The notes: a model not told the origin generated them from the letters alone. Positions 1-9,967 are shown, counted from the first letter of the stretch. The stretch: 64,000 nucleotides of DNA from Chryseomicrobium palamuruense (GCF_042649045.1 NZ_JBHSEF010000011.1:62001-126000), one strand, 5' to 3'. A program made the numbers and translations.

Positions 1-495
1 CCCGTTCATTTAGATACACCTCCCAATGTAGAAAGAATCAATGTGGAAAGTGCCGAAGACATGTATCAAGCCGTTTCAGTACGCTTTGATCAAACCAATC
101 TGTTAATCATGACGGCTGCTGTTGCGGATTATAAACCAAAACATCAAGCCAATCAAAAAATCAAGAAACAAGACAGTGATACAGCTTTAGAGATGGAGCG
201 AACAAAAGACATTCTAGCGACGATGGGGCTACGGAAAACGACCCAAGTCATCATGGGGTTTGCTGCTGAGACGAATGATGTGATCACATATGCAACTCGT
301 AAACGTGAAAAGAAAAATACTGATTATATCGTGGCGAATGATGTAACGGCAGAAGGCGTAGGATTTGGAACAGATACCAATCAAGTAACACTTGTATCTA
401 AAGATGGAATCAAAGAATTTCCGATGCTTCCGAAACATGCACTCGCTCACGAGTTATTAGCGTATATTGCGAATCAGGAGGGGTGGCAATCGTGA
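1..495 (+). CDS. coaBC: Phosphopantothenoylcysteine decarboxylase/synthetase, 3' part
   Basis: The gene is cut by the left edge of the window; the frame is open from base 1 and the last 164 residues are visible. This part is the CoaB domain, which uses CTP to couple 4'-phosphopantothenate to cysteine in coenzyme A synthesis. The motif MTAAVADYKP, the segment MGFAAETND and the stretch KKNTDYIVANDV are characteristic of CoaB. The CoaC decarboxylase half must lie upstream. Its stop codon overlaps the chosen start of priA by 4 nt (GTGA), so the two are probably translationally coupled. The coaBC-priA-def-fmt order is the usual one in Bacillales. Confidence 0.93.
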   Translation, partial: PVHLDTPPNVERINVESAEDMYQAVSVRFDQTNLLIMTAAVADYKPKHQANQKIKKQDSDTALEMERTKDILATMGLRKTTQVIMGFAAETNDVITYATRKREKKNTDYIVANDVTAEGVGFGTDTNQVTLVSKDGIKEFPMLPKHALAHELLAYIANQEGWQS

Positions 496-2882
496 TTGCC
501 AAAGTGATTGTCGATGTTTCGACAGCTGCGATTGACCGACCGTTTGATTATCAAGTTCCTGAAGAATGGGAAGCGTTCATTCAACCGGGTGTTCGGGTAC
601 ATGTTCCCTTTGGTCCACGCAAAGTGCAAGGATTTGTCATTGGTATTGATGAGACTAGCCAGGTGGAGTCTGCAAAATTAAAGCCCCTGCAGTCGGTGAT
701 TGATGTGGAGCCTGTCCTTACAAAGGAATTATTAGAACTTGCAAAGTGGTTGAAAGATGATACGTTATGCTTTTATAACGATGCCCTTCAAGTGATGATA
801 CCCGCAGCACTGCGTGCAGCGTATTCAAAAATTGTTCATGTCGACTCATCCGTAAGCCTCTCTCAAAAATTTGAGAGTCTTCTTTCAAAGGATAGGGAAG
901 TTGACTTTCAACAGATAGAAAAAGCAAAACTGTTGCCTGAATTAAAACACCTTTTACAAAATCAACTAGCAGAAATCGAAACGCGGATACGTCAGCGCTC
1001 CACTCCTAAAAAACAAACTGTGTATCACGTGGCTAGTGTCCCTGAAGAAATAGGAGGGAATGCGAAGAAGCAGCTTCAAGTCCTTGAGTGGATTAGAGAA
1101 AAGCAAGTATCTTTCTTTACACTTCCTCAACTTCAACAGGATTTTTCGGTCACGGGAGCAGTAGTGGAGGCGATGGTGCAAAAAGGGTATTTGACGAAGA
1201 AAAAGCAAGAAATCTACCGAGAAATCGAGATGCTTGGGGATGCGTCTACAGACAAAGTCGTCGAGCTGACAGATAAGCAAAATGATGTGCTGAGTCAAAT
1301 CATCACGTCGGCTGACCAACAGCAAAGTGACGTCTTTTTGTTACACGGGATTACCGGAAGTGGAAAGACAGAAATTTATCTACATGCCATTGAACATACA
1401 TTATCTTTAAACAAAGAGGCCATCATGTTGGTACCAGAAATTGCACTTACTCCACAAATGGTATTGCGCTTTAAAATGCGATTTGGTGAGCAAGTAGCCG
1501 TCATGCATAGTGGCTTATCAATCGGAGAGAAATATGACGAGTGGCGGAAAGTCATTCGAAAGGAAGTAAAAGTCGTCGTAGGCGCTCGCTCAGCCATCTT
1601 TGCTCCTTTTGAAAATCTTGGACTACTTATTTTAGATGAAGAACATGAGTCATCTTATAAACAAGAAGACTCTCCACGTTACCATGCGCGCGAAGTTGCG
1701 AAGTGGCGTGCAGAATTTGCTCATTGTCCCGTCATTTTAGGTAGTGCCACACCTTCGATTGAATCGTATGCACGAGCGACGAAAGGCGTCTATCACCTCG
1801 TAAAACTACCAGGGAGAGCCAATGCAAAACCACTTCCACCTGTGGAACTGATCGATATGCGTGAACAATTAAAAGGTGGAAACCGTTCGATGTTCAGTAT
1901 CGAACTTGCCGATGCAATACGAGACCGACTTGCAAAAAGAGAACAAATTGTGTTGTTCTTGAATAAACGTGGCTTCTCTTCTTTCGTTCTCTGCCGCGAT
2001 TGTGGTTCGACCGTCCAGTGTCCGAATTGTGATATCAGCTTGACGTACCACCGTATGGGGGAGGCGCTTCGCTGTCACTACTGTGGCTATGAGGAACAAG
2101 TCCCTACACAGTGTCCTCAGTGTAAAAGTGAACACATTCGTTTCTTTGGAACGGGAACACAAAAAGTAGAGGAAGAATTGACTCGTCTCTTTCCGGAAGC
2201 TCGCACGCTTCGTATGGATGTAGATACAACGCGGACAAAAGGAGCACACGAGCGCATCCTACATCACTTTGGACAGAAACAAGCAGAAATTTTACTAGGT
2301 ACACAAATGATTGCCAAGGGTCTCGACTTTCCTGATGTGACGCTTGTAGGCGTTCTAAATGCAGATACATCGTTGCACCTCGCCGATTTCCGAGCCGCTG
2401 AAAAGACGTTCCAGCTAATCACTCAAGTCAGTGGTCGTGCAGGCCGTCATGAAAAAGAAGGAAAAGTCATCGTCCAGACGTATGACCCGGATCATTATGC
2501 TCTTGAGTATGCCAAAATGCATGACTACGTAGCTTTTTACACAAAAGAAATGCAAATCCGTAAAGTGTATGAGTATCCTCCGTTCTACTATTTGACGCAT
2601 ATTCAAATCAGTCATCCCGATGTGCTGGTAACAGCTGAGTATGCGGATAAAGTGGCATCTTGGCTACGTGATGAACTATCCAACCAAGCGACTGTAATCG
2701 GACCAACTGCATCTGCAATCAGTAGAATACAGGACAGATACCGGTATCAGTGCATTATAAAATATAAAAAAGAACCAAATCTTATTCCTGTACTACATCA
2801 GTTGTTAAAACTGACGCGTAGTGAATGGGAAAAGCAAGGCGTGCGAATCGGTATCGATTTGCATCCTTCAACTCTTGTTTAG
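492..2882 (+). CDS. priA: Primosomal protein N', replication restart helicase
   Basis: PriA is a superfamily 2 DNA helicase that recognises stalled forks and reloads the replicative helicase. The N-terminal DNA-binding domain starts IAKVIVDVSTAAIDRPFDY. Walker A (GITGSGKTEIY) is near residue 287 and the DEEH box near 383. Eight cysteines arranged as zinc-binding CxxC pairs (CRDCG...CPNC...CHYCG...CPQC) lie near 500-550. I chose GTG at 492 rather than GTG at 483: AGGAGGGG ends at 483, giving normal spacing only to 492, and the protein then begins MIAKVIVDV like B. subtilis PriA. Length is 796 aa, close to the family norm of about 805. Confidence 0.95.
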   Translation: MIAKVIVDVSTAAIDRPFDYQVPEEWEAFIQPGVRVHVPFGPRKVQGFVIGIDETSQVESAKLKPLQSVIDVEPVLTKELLELAKWLKDDTLCFYNDALQVMIPAALRAAYSKIVHVDSSVSLSQKFESLLSKDREVDFQQIEKAKLLPELKHLLQNQLAEIETRIRQRSTPKKQTVYHVASVPEEIGGNAKKQLQVLEWIREKQVSFFTLPQLQQDFSVTGAVVEAMVQKGYLTKKKQEIYREIEMLGDASTDKVVELTDKQNDVLSQIITSADQQQSDVFLLHGITGSGKTEIYLHAIEHTLSLNKEAIMLVPEIALTPQMVLRFKMRFGEQVAVMHSGLSIGEKYDEWRKVIRKEVKVVVGARSAIFAPFENLGLLILDEEHESSYKQEDSPRYHAREVAKWRAEFAHCPVILGSATPSIESYARATKGVYHLVKLPGRANAKPLPPVELIDMREQLKGGNRSMFSIELADAIRDRLAKREQIVLFLNKRGFSSFVLCRDCGSTVQCPNCDISLTYHRMGEALRCHYCGYEEQVPTQCPQCKSEHIRFFGTGTQKVEEELTRLFPEARTLRMDVDTTRTKGAHERILHHFGQKQAEILLGTQMIAKGLDFPDVTLVGVLNADTSLHLADFRAAEKTFQLITQVSGRAGRHEKEGKVIVQTYDPDHYALEYAKMHDYVAFYTKEMQIRKVYEYPPFYYLTHIQISHPDVLVTAEYADKVASWLRDELSNQATVIGPTASAISRIQDRYRYQCIIKYKKEPNLIPVLHQLLKLTRSEWEKQGVRIGIDLHPSTLV

Positions 2883-2897
2883 AAATGAGGAAAGTTA

Positions 2898-3386
2898 ATG
2901 ACTGTTCTACCAATTGTGAAACATCCGAACGAAATTTTAACAACGCCAGCACAAGAAGTAAAATCGTTTGATCAAAAACTAGCAACATTACTTGATGATA
3001 TGTACGAAACGATGGTTGCTGCAGACGGAATTGGTCTTGCAGCACCGCAAGTAGGCATCTCCAAACGAGTGGCCATTGTCGATTTAGGTGAAGGGCAAGA
3101 CATCATCGAAATGATTAATCCGGAAGTTGTGGCAATCGGCGGAAAAGAAATTGAAGTAGAGGGTTGTCTAAGTTTTCCAGACCTTTATGGAGAAGTTGAG
3201 CGTCCTTTCTACGTGAAAATAGAAGCAGAAGACCGCTCAGGAAATCTGTATGAATTAGAGGCAGAGGATTATGAGGCACGTGCGATTTTGCATGAAATCG
3301 ATCATTTGAATGGTATTTTATTCACGGAGAAAATCATACGCTATGTGAGCCCAGAAGAATTCTTGGAGGAGGAGGAAGAGGAATGA
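2898..3386 (+). CDS. def: Peptide deformylase
   Basis: This metalloenzyme removes the formyl group from the N-terminal methionine of new proteins. All three family motifs are present: GIGLAAPQVG (about residues 44-53), EGCLSFP with the metal-ligand Cys near residue 90, and HEIDH at 132-136 giving the two His ligands and catalytic Glu. Length (162 aa) is normal. The C-terminus ends in a run of Glu codons; those GAG/GGA-rich codons also form the ribosome-binding site of fmt, whose ATG overlaps this stop codon (ATGA). Def undoes the modification supplied by the neighbouring Fmt. Confidence 0.96.
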   Translation: MTVLPIVKHPNEILTTPAQEVKSFDQKLATLLDDMYETMVAADGIGLAAPQVGISKRVAIVDLGEGQDIIEMINPEVVAIGGKEIEVEGCLSFPDLYGEVERPFYVKIEAEDRSGNLYELEAEDYEARAILHEIDHLNGILFTEKIIRYVSPEEFLEEEEEE

Positions 3387-4321
3387 CATCCATCGTATTT
3401 ATGGGGACTCCTGACTTCTCTGCACCAATTCTTGAAATGCTTGTGGAAGAGGGGTACAACGTGCTCGCTGTTGTCACTCAACCTGACCGCCCAGTAGGAA
3501 GAAAGAAAGTGTTAACTCCTCCTCCGGTAAAAGTAGAGGCACTAAGACATGGTCTTGAAGTATTGCAACCTGAGAAGTTATCTGGAAGTTTAGAAGAACA
3601 GCGACTCGTCGAACTTCAGCCTGATTTGATTGTGACAGCAGCTTTTGGACAGTTGTTACCGGAGAGCGTACTCGAGCTTCCAAAGCTTGGTTGTATTAAT
3701 GTTCATGCTTCATTACTTCCTGCTTACCGTGGAGGCGCACCAATTCATCAAGCAGTGATGGATGGACAGAGTCATACAGGCGTGACCATCATGTATATGG
3801 TCAAAAAGCTCGATGCAGGAGATATCATTTCCCAAGTCGAAGTAGCTATCGAAGATACCGATACAACCGGTATTCTCTTTGATAAATTAAGTCTGGCTGG
3901 GAAAAACTTACTGAAAGATACATTACCTTTCATTATAGACGGCACGAATAAGCGAGTTCCGCAAGATGAGTCATTAGTTACATATGCGAGAAACATCTCC
4001 CGTGAACAGGAGCGTATGGACTGGACGAATACATCGACTACTCTATGGAATCAAGTTCGTGGATTAAATCCATGGCCAGGAGCTTACACGACCTTTGAAG
4101 GCCAAAACGTTAAGGTATGGCGGGCGAAACGAGTAAAAGGGAAAACTGGTGCTAAACCTGGCGAAATCATCCGCAACGATAAAGAATTCGTCATCCAAAC
4201 AGGTGATGGGGAAGCACTTGCCATCTATGAAATACAACCTGCCGGGAAGAAAAAACTATCAATCGATGAATTTTTACGTGGCGTCGGTTCGACTTATACG
4301 TTAGGGGCAAGATTTGAATGA
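3383..4321 (+). CDS. fmt: Methionyl-tRNA formyltransferase
   Basis: Fmt transfers a formyl group from 10-formyltetrahydrofolate to initiator Met-tRNA. The N-terminal formyltransferase domain carries the catalytic Asn/His region NVHASLLPAYRGGAP (His near residue 108) and the Asp motif LDAGDI near 146; the C-terminal domain contains LNPWPGAYT. Length of 312 aa is typical. The start overlaps the def stop by 4 nt, and its own stop overlaps the rsmB ATG by 4 nt, so def-fmt-rsmB form one translationally coupled unit. Confidence 0.96.
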   Translation: MTSIVFMGTPDFSAPILEMLVEEGYNVLAVVTQPDRPVGRKKVLTPPPVKVEALRHGLEVLQPEKLSGSLEEQRLVELQPDLIVTAAFGQLLPESVLELPKLGCINVHASLLPAYRGGAPIHQAVMDGQSHTGVTIMYMVKKLDAGDIISQVEVAIEDTDTTGILFDKLSLAGKNLLKDTLPFIIDGTNKRVPQDESLVTYARNISREQERMDWTNTSTTLWNQVRGLNPWPGAYTTFEGQNVKVWRAKRVKGKTGAKPGEIIRNDKEFVIQTGDGEALAIYEIQPAGKKKLSIDEFLRGVGSTYTLGARFE

Positions 4322-5655
4322 CCAAAAAATTAATCGGTAATCCACGCGATGCCGCTCTTGAAGTGCTACTCGAAGTGAGTAAAAATCAAGCCTATAGCAA
4401 CTTACTCGTCTCACGAAAAATCAAAGAGTATAAACTAGAAGGTCCAGACCGTGGACTTATGACTGAACTTGCTTACGGAACACTTCAACACCAAACGAAG
4501 CTCGATTTTCTGCTTGCACCCTTTCTTAAAGGAAAAATTGAAACGTGGGTACGAGTTCTTCTTCGACTGTCCATCTATCAGCTTGTATTTTTAGATCGTA
4601 TTCCAGAACATGCGGTGGTCAATGAAGCGGTCGCCATTTCAAAAAAACGTGGTCACAAAGGAATCTCCGGTTTAGTAAATGGTGTGTTGCGTTCATTCCT
4701 TCGTGAAGGTCCACGTTCGACAGAGACAATTGCAGACCCACTTCAACGCCTTGCTGTTGAGACGAGTCATCCGGAGTGGTTACTGAAAGACTGGATTGAC
4801 CGCTATGGATTTGAGAAAGCACGTGAAATTGCAGAACAGAACAATACAGCACCACCTCAAACTGTACGAGTTAATACGGTAAAAGTCAGCCGTGAAGATG
4901 CCATCGCCACATTAGAAGAAGAAGGATTTAGTGTTCGAAAAGGAATTGTAGAAGAGTCCTTACATGTTTCCGGTAAACCAGCTGCCTCTTCACAACTCTT
5001 TAAAACAGGTCTTCTGACAATTCAAGATGAGAGCTCAATGTTGCCAGCTCATGCGTTACAACTCAAACAAGGTTTGAGTGTATTGGATATGTGTGCGGCT
5101 CCTGGAGGAAAAACTACACATATCGCTCAGTTGATGGGGGATACTGGGAACGTTATTGCTCTTGACCTGCATCCGCATAAAGTAAAACTGATTCGTGAAA
5201 ATGCCGAACGTCTCGGGTTAACAACAATTGAACCACTCGTAGGGGATGCACGACAAGCAGGCGAGATAGTCAATGGAGCCCTATTTGATCGCATTTTAAT
5301 TGACGCACCATGTAGTGGGTATGGTGTCATTCGCAGAAAGCCCGATATGAAATATACAAAGCAGCCTACGGATGCAGCCCGACTCGCTGAAATTCAGTCT
5401 GCGATTCTGGAAGAAGCCTACGTATTGTTAAAACCTGGTGGTACAATTGTTTATAGCACGTGTACAATAGAGCCAACAGAAAATCAGCAGGTTGTGGAGG
5501 CCTTCTTATCTCAACATCCGGATATGGAATCAATTGATTTACCAGTCATTTTAGAGAAATTGCCACACCTTTCGGAGGGACCAGGAATTCAAATCCTCCC
5601 GTATGCGGACGGAGATGGCTTTTATCTAGCCACGTTGACAAAACGCGCGATCTAA
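4318..5655 (+). CDS. rsmB: 16S rRNA m5C967 methyltransferase
   Basis: RsmB (Sun/Fmu) methylates a cytosine of 16S rRNA using S-adenosylmethionine. The first ~145 residues resemble the NusB RNA-binding fold. The catalytic Rossmann domain has the SAM motif LDMCAAPGGKTTH near residue 258, the motif DAPCSGYG and the nucleophile motif YSTCT, which supply the two cysteines expected of RNA m5C methyltransferases. Length is 445 aa, as expected. The ATG lies inside the fmt stop region with no strong Shine-Dalgarno sequence, so translation probably depends on fmt. Confidence 0.94.
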   Translation: MTKKLIGNPRDAALEVLLEVSKNQAYSNLLVSRKIKEYKLEGPDRGLMTELAYGTLQHQTKLDFLLAPFLKGKIETWVRVLLRLSIYQLVFLDRIPEHAVVNEAVAISKKRGHKGISGLVNGVLRSFLREGPRSTETIADPLQRLAVETSHPEWLLKDWIDRYGFEKAREIAEQNNTAPPQTVRVNTVKVSREDAIATLEEEGFSVRKGIVEESLHVSGKPAASSQLFKTGLLTIQDESSMLPAHALQLKQGLSVLDMCAAPGGKTTHIAQLMGDTGNVIALDLHPHKVKLIRENAERLGLTTIEPLVGDARQAGEIVNGALFDRILIDAPCSGYGVIRRKPDMKYTKQPTDAARLAEIQSAILEEAYVLLKPGGTIVYSTCTIEPTENQQVVEAFLSQHPDMESIDLPVILEKLPHLSEGPGIQILPYADGDGFYLATLTKRAI

Positions 5656-5674
5656 CACATACAGGGGTGAGGGA

Positions 5675-6430
5675 ATGGAATTTGTTCATCGTACAGATGT
5701 AGGTAAAAAGCGAAATATCAATGAAGATTATTTAGAGGTTACAGAGAAAGCTGAACAGCTTCATCTTGCCGTTTTAGCAGATGGAATGGGTGGACACAAC
5801 GCAGGAGACGTCGCAAGCGAACTGGCTGTCCGCTTTCTGACAGACCGATTTCAAAAATCAGATCTTCGTGCAGACAGTGAAGCTAATCTCGTGTCGATGT
5901 GGCTGAAGGAAGCGTACGAAGGAGCTAATGAGCGCATAAACCGAATCGCGGAGAGTGATCCAAGTTGTAAAGGTATGGGGACAACACTCATTGCAGCTGT
6001 TTTTCAAGCAAATCAAGTGACTTTTGCCCATATCGGAGACAGTAGAGTGTACTTGTTCTCTAAAGGGGAAATCAAACCATTGACGAAAGACCACTCTTAC
6101 GTCAATGTGCTACTTGATTCAGGAGAAATCAATGAAGAACAAGCAAGAAATCACCCAAAGAAAAATATGTTAATGAAAGCTATAGGTACAGAAGTAAACA
6201 TTGACCCAGATATACTTTCAATAAAGCTTCGACAAGGCGAAATCATTCTTATGTGTTCAGATGGGCTGAGCAATAAGGTAACGCCGGAGCAGATGGTTCA
6301 CATTCTTTCAGAAAGTGTGTCCCTCGAAGCCAAAGTCGATGCATTTGTGCAACTTGCCAATGCTGAGGGTGGGGAGGACAATATTTCAATTATTCTCTGC
6401 TGTATGAAAGCAGGTGAAGAAGCATGTTGA
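5675..6430 (+). CDS. prpC: PP2C-family protein Ser/Thr phosphatase
   Basis: A metal-dependent PPM/PP2C phosphatase that reverses phosphorylation by the adjacent kinase PrkC. Metal-binding motifs are visible in order: ADGMGGHNAG, AHIGDSRVYLF, MCSDGLSNKVT and EGGEDNISIIL. The 251 aa length is typical and there is no membrane segment, so it is cytoplasmic. It starts after a GGGGTGAGGG ribosome-binding site 20 nt after rsmB, and its last 7 nt overlap prkC. The kinase-phosphatase pair is conserved in this order across Firmicutes. Confidence 0.95.
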   Translation: MEFVHRTDVGKKRNINEDYLEVTEKAEQLHLAVLADGMGGHNAGDVASELAVRFLTDRFQKSDLRADSEANLVSMWLKEAYEGANERINRIAESDPSCKGMGTTLIAAVFQANQVTFAHIGDSRVYLFSKGEIKPLTKDHSYVNVLLDSGEINEEQARNHPKKNMLMKAIGTEVNIDPDILSIKLRQGEIILMCSDGLSNKVTPEQMVHILSESVSLEAKVDAFVQLANAEGGEDNISIILCCMKAGEEAC

Positions 6431-8427
6431 TCGGAAAACGAATTGGTGGACGCTATAAGCTTGAGAAGCATATCGGTGGGGGCGGAATGTCTAACGTCTA
6501 CCTTGCGCATGATATGATTCTTGATCGCGATGTGGCTATCAAAATTTTACGCTATGACTTTTCAAATGAAGATGAATTGAACCGAAGATTCCAGCGAGAA
6601 GCGCTGTCTGTAACGTCTCTGACCCATGACAATATTGTCACGATTTATGACGTAGGGGAAGATGAAGATGTTCATTACATTGTGATGGAACATGTGCGCG
6701 GCAATACGTTGAAGGAATACATAGCTGAGCACGCACCGATTTCACCAACACGAGCTGTTCAAATTATGAAACAGCTAACATCAGCTATTGAACATGCCCA
6801 TGAACATCACATTGTCCATCGAGATATTAAGCCACAAAACATTCTCATGGATGAACAAGGCAACGTAAAAGTAACTGATTTTGGCATTGCAATGGCTTTG
6901 TCAGCAACATCCTTTACGCAAACAAATTCAGTCCTTGGAACTGTTCACTATTTGTCGCCAGAACAGGCACGTGGGGGAACAGCAACGAAAAAATCTGATA
7001 TCTATGCACTTGGGATTGTTTTTTATGAACTACTCACAGGCCAATTACCGTTCAAAGGTGAATCAGCAGTATCGATTGCGCTGAAACATTTACAGGCAGA
7101 GACGCCATCTGTTCGAGCCATCAATCCAGCGATTCCTCAAAGTCTTGAAAATGTCGTCTTAAAATCGACTGCCAAGAAGCCTGAAGATCGCTACCGGTCT
7201 GTCGAAGAGATGCGTCAACAAATAAGTACAGCGCTCGATCCAGACCGTGTGAACGAACCAAAGTATGCGCCAACTTATGACGATGATGCAACGAAAGTGA
7301 TGCCTGTTATAAAAGAACCGGCCAAATCTGAGGACCTCATCCAGACAAAGGCTATTGAGAAAAAAGTGGAGGAGCCTGTTCGACCAGCTCCACCACCTAA
7401 TAAGAAAAAACGCAAAACAGGCGTGATCATTGCATCAATCCTGGGTGCTATTCTCTTTCTTGCCATATTGATCATTGTGGCGTTTCCAGGTCTTTTCAAA
7501 CCTGCTAAAATTGAAGTGCCTAATTTAGTGGGTCTCACGGAAGAAGCAGCGATTGAAGAAATAGAAGCCAATAATTTTGCCGTCGGTGACATTCGAGAAG
7601 AATTTTCGGATGAAGTTGAACCTGGAATTGTCATTCGGAGCACACCAGAAGCTGGGCGACTCCGTGATCCAGAAACAGAAATAAGCTTGTTTGTGTCTCT
7701 CGGGAGTGAGTTGGCAGAAATGAGTGATTACCGTGGCAGAGACATTGACCAAGTTCGGGATTTATTGACGAATCAATTTCGTTCGATTGAAACGGTTGAA
7801 GAATTTTCAGATGAACCAGATGGAACAATACTTGACCAAAACCCAGCTCCAGGGGAAGAAGTCAACGTTCAAGAGACGAATCTCGTCTTTACTGTTAGTA
7901 AAGGCCGTCAGCTCATCGAACTTTCCGATTTAACAGGCTATAACGAACGCGCTTTAGAAGCATATGAACGCTCTTCCGGTTTTAAAATAACGGTTCGCAG
8001 CCGGGAAAATTCAGAAGATGTACCTGCTGGGGAAGTTTTACGACAAGACCCATCTGCCGGAACACGTTTAGAAGCAGGTGCAGAAGTTGCGGTAGTGGTC
8101 TCGAATGGCCCTAGAGCGGCAGCTACGAAACTCTATGTCGTATCTGTAGAAATTCCATACACGAATGAACCGGAAGAACCGGAACCTGGAACGGAAGATG
8201 AAGAACAAGAGCCGAATGAAACCGAACCTGTTCCGCAAAATGTTAAAATCTTTGTTCAAGATAAGACACGAACTCTTGCCGAACCCATTGAAGAGTTTGA
8301 AAGCACTCAAACTGAAACGCGCAGGTTGCAGCTAGAGATTGAAGAGGGAAGCAAAGGGGCATACCGTATCGAAGTCGACAATGTGGTGATCAAACAAGAA
8401 ACTATTAACTATCAAGACCTACCGTAA
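6424..8427 (+). CDS. prkC: PASTA-domain Ser/Thr protein kinase
   Basis: A membrane-spanning Hanks-type kinase; in relatives the PASTA domains sense muropeptides and the kinase affects translation, cell wall and spore germination. The N-terminal kinase has the glycine loop IGGGGMSNVY, catalytic Lys at 40, the HRDIKPQN loop near 132 and VTDFG near 150. One transmembrane helix spans about residues 331-357 after a basic KKKRK stop-transfer. Three PASTA repeats follow (about 358-565), then a Pro/Glu-rich acidic spacer (about 580-600) and a C-terminal beta-rich domain. The 667 aa length is close to B. subtilis PrkC (648). It overlaps prpC by 7 nt. Confidence 0.95.
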   Translation: MLIGKRIGGRYKLEKHIGGGGMSNVYLAHDMILDRDVAIKILRYDFSNEDELNRRFQREALSVTSLTHDNIVTIYDVGEDEDVHYIVMEHVRGNTLKEYIAEHAPISPTRAVQIMKQLTSAIEHAHEHHIVHRDIKPQNILMDEQGNVKVTDFGIAMALSATSFTQTNSVLGTVHYLSPEQARGGTATKKSDIYALGIVFYELLTGQLPFKGESAVSIALKHLQAETPSVRAINPAIPQSLENVVLKSTAKKPEDRYRSVEEMRQQISTALDPDRVNEPKYAPTYDDDATKVMPVIKEPAKSEDLIQTKAIEKKVEEPVRPAPPPNKKKRKTGVIIASILGAILFLAILIIVAFPGLFKPAKIEVPNLVGLTEEAAIEEIEANNFAVGDIREEFSDEVEPGIVIRSTPEAGRLRDPETEISLFVSLGSELAEMSDYRGRDIDQVRDLLTNQFRSIETVEEFSDEPDGTILDQNPAPGEEVNVQETNLVFTVSKGRQLIELSDLTGYNERALEAYERSSGFKITVRSRENSEDVPAGEVLRQDPSAGTRLEAGAEVAVVVSNGPRAAATKLYVVSVEIPYTNEPEEPEPGTEDEEQEPNETEPVPQNVKIFVQDKTRTLAEPIEEFESTQTETRRLQLEIEEGSKGAYRIEVDNVVIKQETINYQDLP

Positions 8428-8438
8428 GGAGGAATGGG

Positions 8439-9314
8439 ATGCCAACTGGACAAATTCGTAAAGCATTAAGCGGTTATTACTATATCTTTGACGGAGGCCA
8501 ACTCGTTCAAACCCGTGCGAGAGGGGTTTTCCGCAAACGCGGACAATCACCACTTGTCGGAGATTTTGTAACGTACACCATTGAAGGAGAAAATGATGGT
8601 ACAGTTACAGAAATAGAGCCTAGGAAAAATGAGTTGGTACGGCCTCCAATTGCAAATATTGATCAAGCATTGCTCGTCTTTTCAGTAACAGAGCCTGATT
8701 TCAATCTTCACCTCCTTGATCGTTTTATCACAGTGATTGAGGGTTATGAAGTAGAACCGGTACTCATTTTAACAAAAGTAGATTTACTTGAAGAAGTACA
8801 ACTCGAAGAAGTAAAAAAACAAGCAAGTTACTATGAATCGATTGGGTATACTCTTCTTTATACATATAAAGGGGATGTGTCCCTAAAGGATCGACTACAC
8901 CCGATTCTTGAACAGCAGACGAGTGTGCTAGCCGGTCAATCGGGTGTTGGGAAATCGACATTACTTAATACACTGCTTCCGACGTTGTCCTTAAAAACGG
9001 GGGAGATCTCAAACGCACTAGGTCGTGGAAAGCATACGACTCGTCATGTCGAACTGATTGAAGTTGCTGAGGGACTACTTGCTGACACGCCCGGATTTAG
9101 TACATTTGAAATGGATCACATCGAAAAAGAAGACCTCTCTTCTTGTTTTACCGAAATGAGTAGGTATAGCTGTAAATTTAGAGGCTGTATGCATGTGAAA
9201 GAACCAGGATGTGCAGTGAAGGAAGCGGTGGAGCAAGGTCAAATTGCCACGCACCGATATGACCATTACTTGCATTTTTTAGAGGAAATTACAGATAGAA
9301 AGCCGAGGTACTAA
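8439..9314 (+). CDS. rsgA: Ribosome small subunit GTPase
   Basis: RsgA (YloQ/CpgA) is a circularly permuted GTPase acting in late 30S maturation. An N-terminal OB-fold precedes the permuted motifs: G4 LTKVD near residue 110, G1 GQSGVGKST near 166, G3 DTPGFST near 216. A C-terminal zinc site is formed by CKFRGCMH...GC near 245-260. Length 291 aa is typical. An AAGGAGGA ribosome-binding site precedes the ATG. The prkC-rsgA-rpe-thiN order is conserved in Bacillales; in relatives RsgA is a reported PrkC substrate, which fits the linkage. Confidence 0.95.
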   Translation: MPTGQIRKALSGYYYIFDGGQLVQTRARGVFRKRGQSPLVGDFVTYTIEGENDGTVTEIEPRKNELVRPPIANIDQALLVFSVTEPDFNLHLLDRFITVIEGYEVEPVLILTKVDLLEEVQLEEVKKQASYYESIGYTLLYTYKGDVSLKDRLHPILEQQTSVLAGQSGVGKSTLLNTLLPTLSLKTGEISNALGRGKHTTRHVELIEVAEGLLADTPGFSTFEMDHIEKEDLSSCFTEMSRYSCKFRGCMHVKEPGCAVKEAVEQGQIATHRYDHYLHFLEEITDRKPRY

Positions 9315-9316
9315 TT

Positions 9317-9967
9317 ATGGTAAAAGTAGCACCATCCATCTTAGCAGCAGACTTTGCGAATCTACAAAGCGAAATCGAAATTGTTGAACGTGCAGGAGCA
9401 GATTGGATCCACATTGACGTCATGGACGGTCACTTCGTACCAAATATCACGATGGGGGCATTAGTAGTCGATGCAATTCGTCCGCATACCAAGCTTCCAC
9501 TAGATGTTCACCTCATGATTGAGAACCCGGACCAATATACAGAATCCTTCGTTAAAGCAGGCGCTGATATCATTACAGTACATGTGGAGACATGCAAACA
9601 TTTACACCGTACACTTCAACATATTCGCTCTCTAGGATGTAAGCCGGGTGTCGTATTGAATCCGCACACACCTATTGAGACGATTCAACATGTGTTAGAA
9701 GACGTACATGTCGTCTTGTTTATGACTGTGAACCCTGGCTTCGGCGGTCAAGCGTTTATTCCAAGCGTTCTACAAAAGGTAGCAGCTCTTGCAAAAATTA
9801 AAGAAGAAAAAGGTCTACAGTTTGATATTGAAATCGATGGTGGTGTGAACAGTGAGACGGTAAAGGATTGTGTAGCGGCAGGCGCAACAGTTGTCGTGGC
9901 CGGCTCTGCCATCTATGGTGCCACTGATAAAGAAGCAGCACTAAAAAAGATCAAGGGAACGAACTAA
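9317..9967 (+). CDS. rpe: Ribulose-phosphate 3-epimerase
   Basis: A TIM-barrel enzyme interconverting ribulose-5-phosphate and xylulose-5-phosphate in the pentose phosphate pathway. Signatures are APSILAADFANL, the metal and catalytic segment HIDVMDGHFVPN, VHLMIENP, MTVNPGFGGQ and the second catalytic Asp in IEIDGGVN, followed by the phosphate-binding VVAGSAIYG. Length 216 aa matches the family. It begins 2 nt after rsgA and ends directly before thiN. Confidence 0.96.
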   Translation: MVKVAPSILAADFANLQSEIEIVERAGADWIHIDVMDGHFVPNITMGALVVDAIRPHTKLPLDVHLMIENPDQYTESFVKAGADIITVHVETCKHLHRTLQHIRSLGCKPGVVLNPHTPIETIQHVLEDVHVVLFMTVNPGFGGQAFIPSVLQKVAALAKIKEEKGLQFDIEIDGGVNSETVKDCVAAGATVVVAGSAIYGATDKEAALKKIKGTN

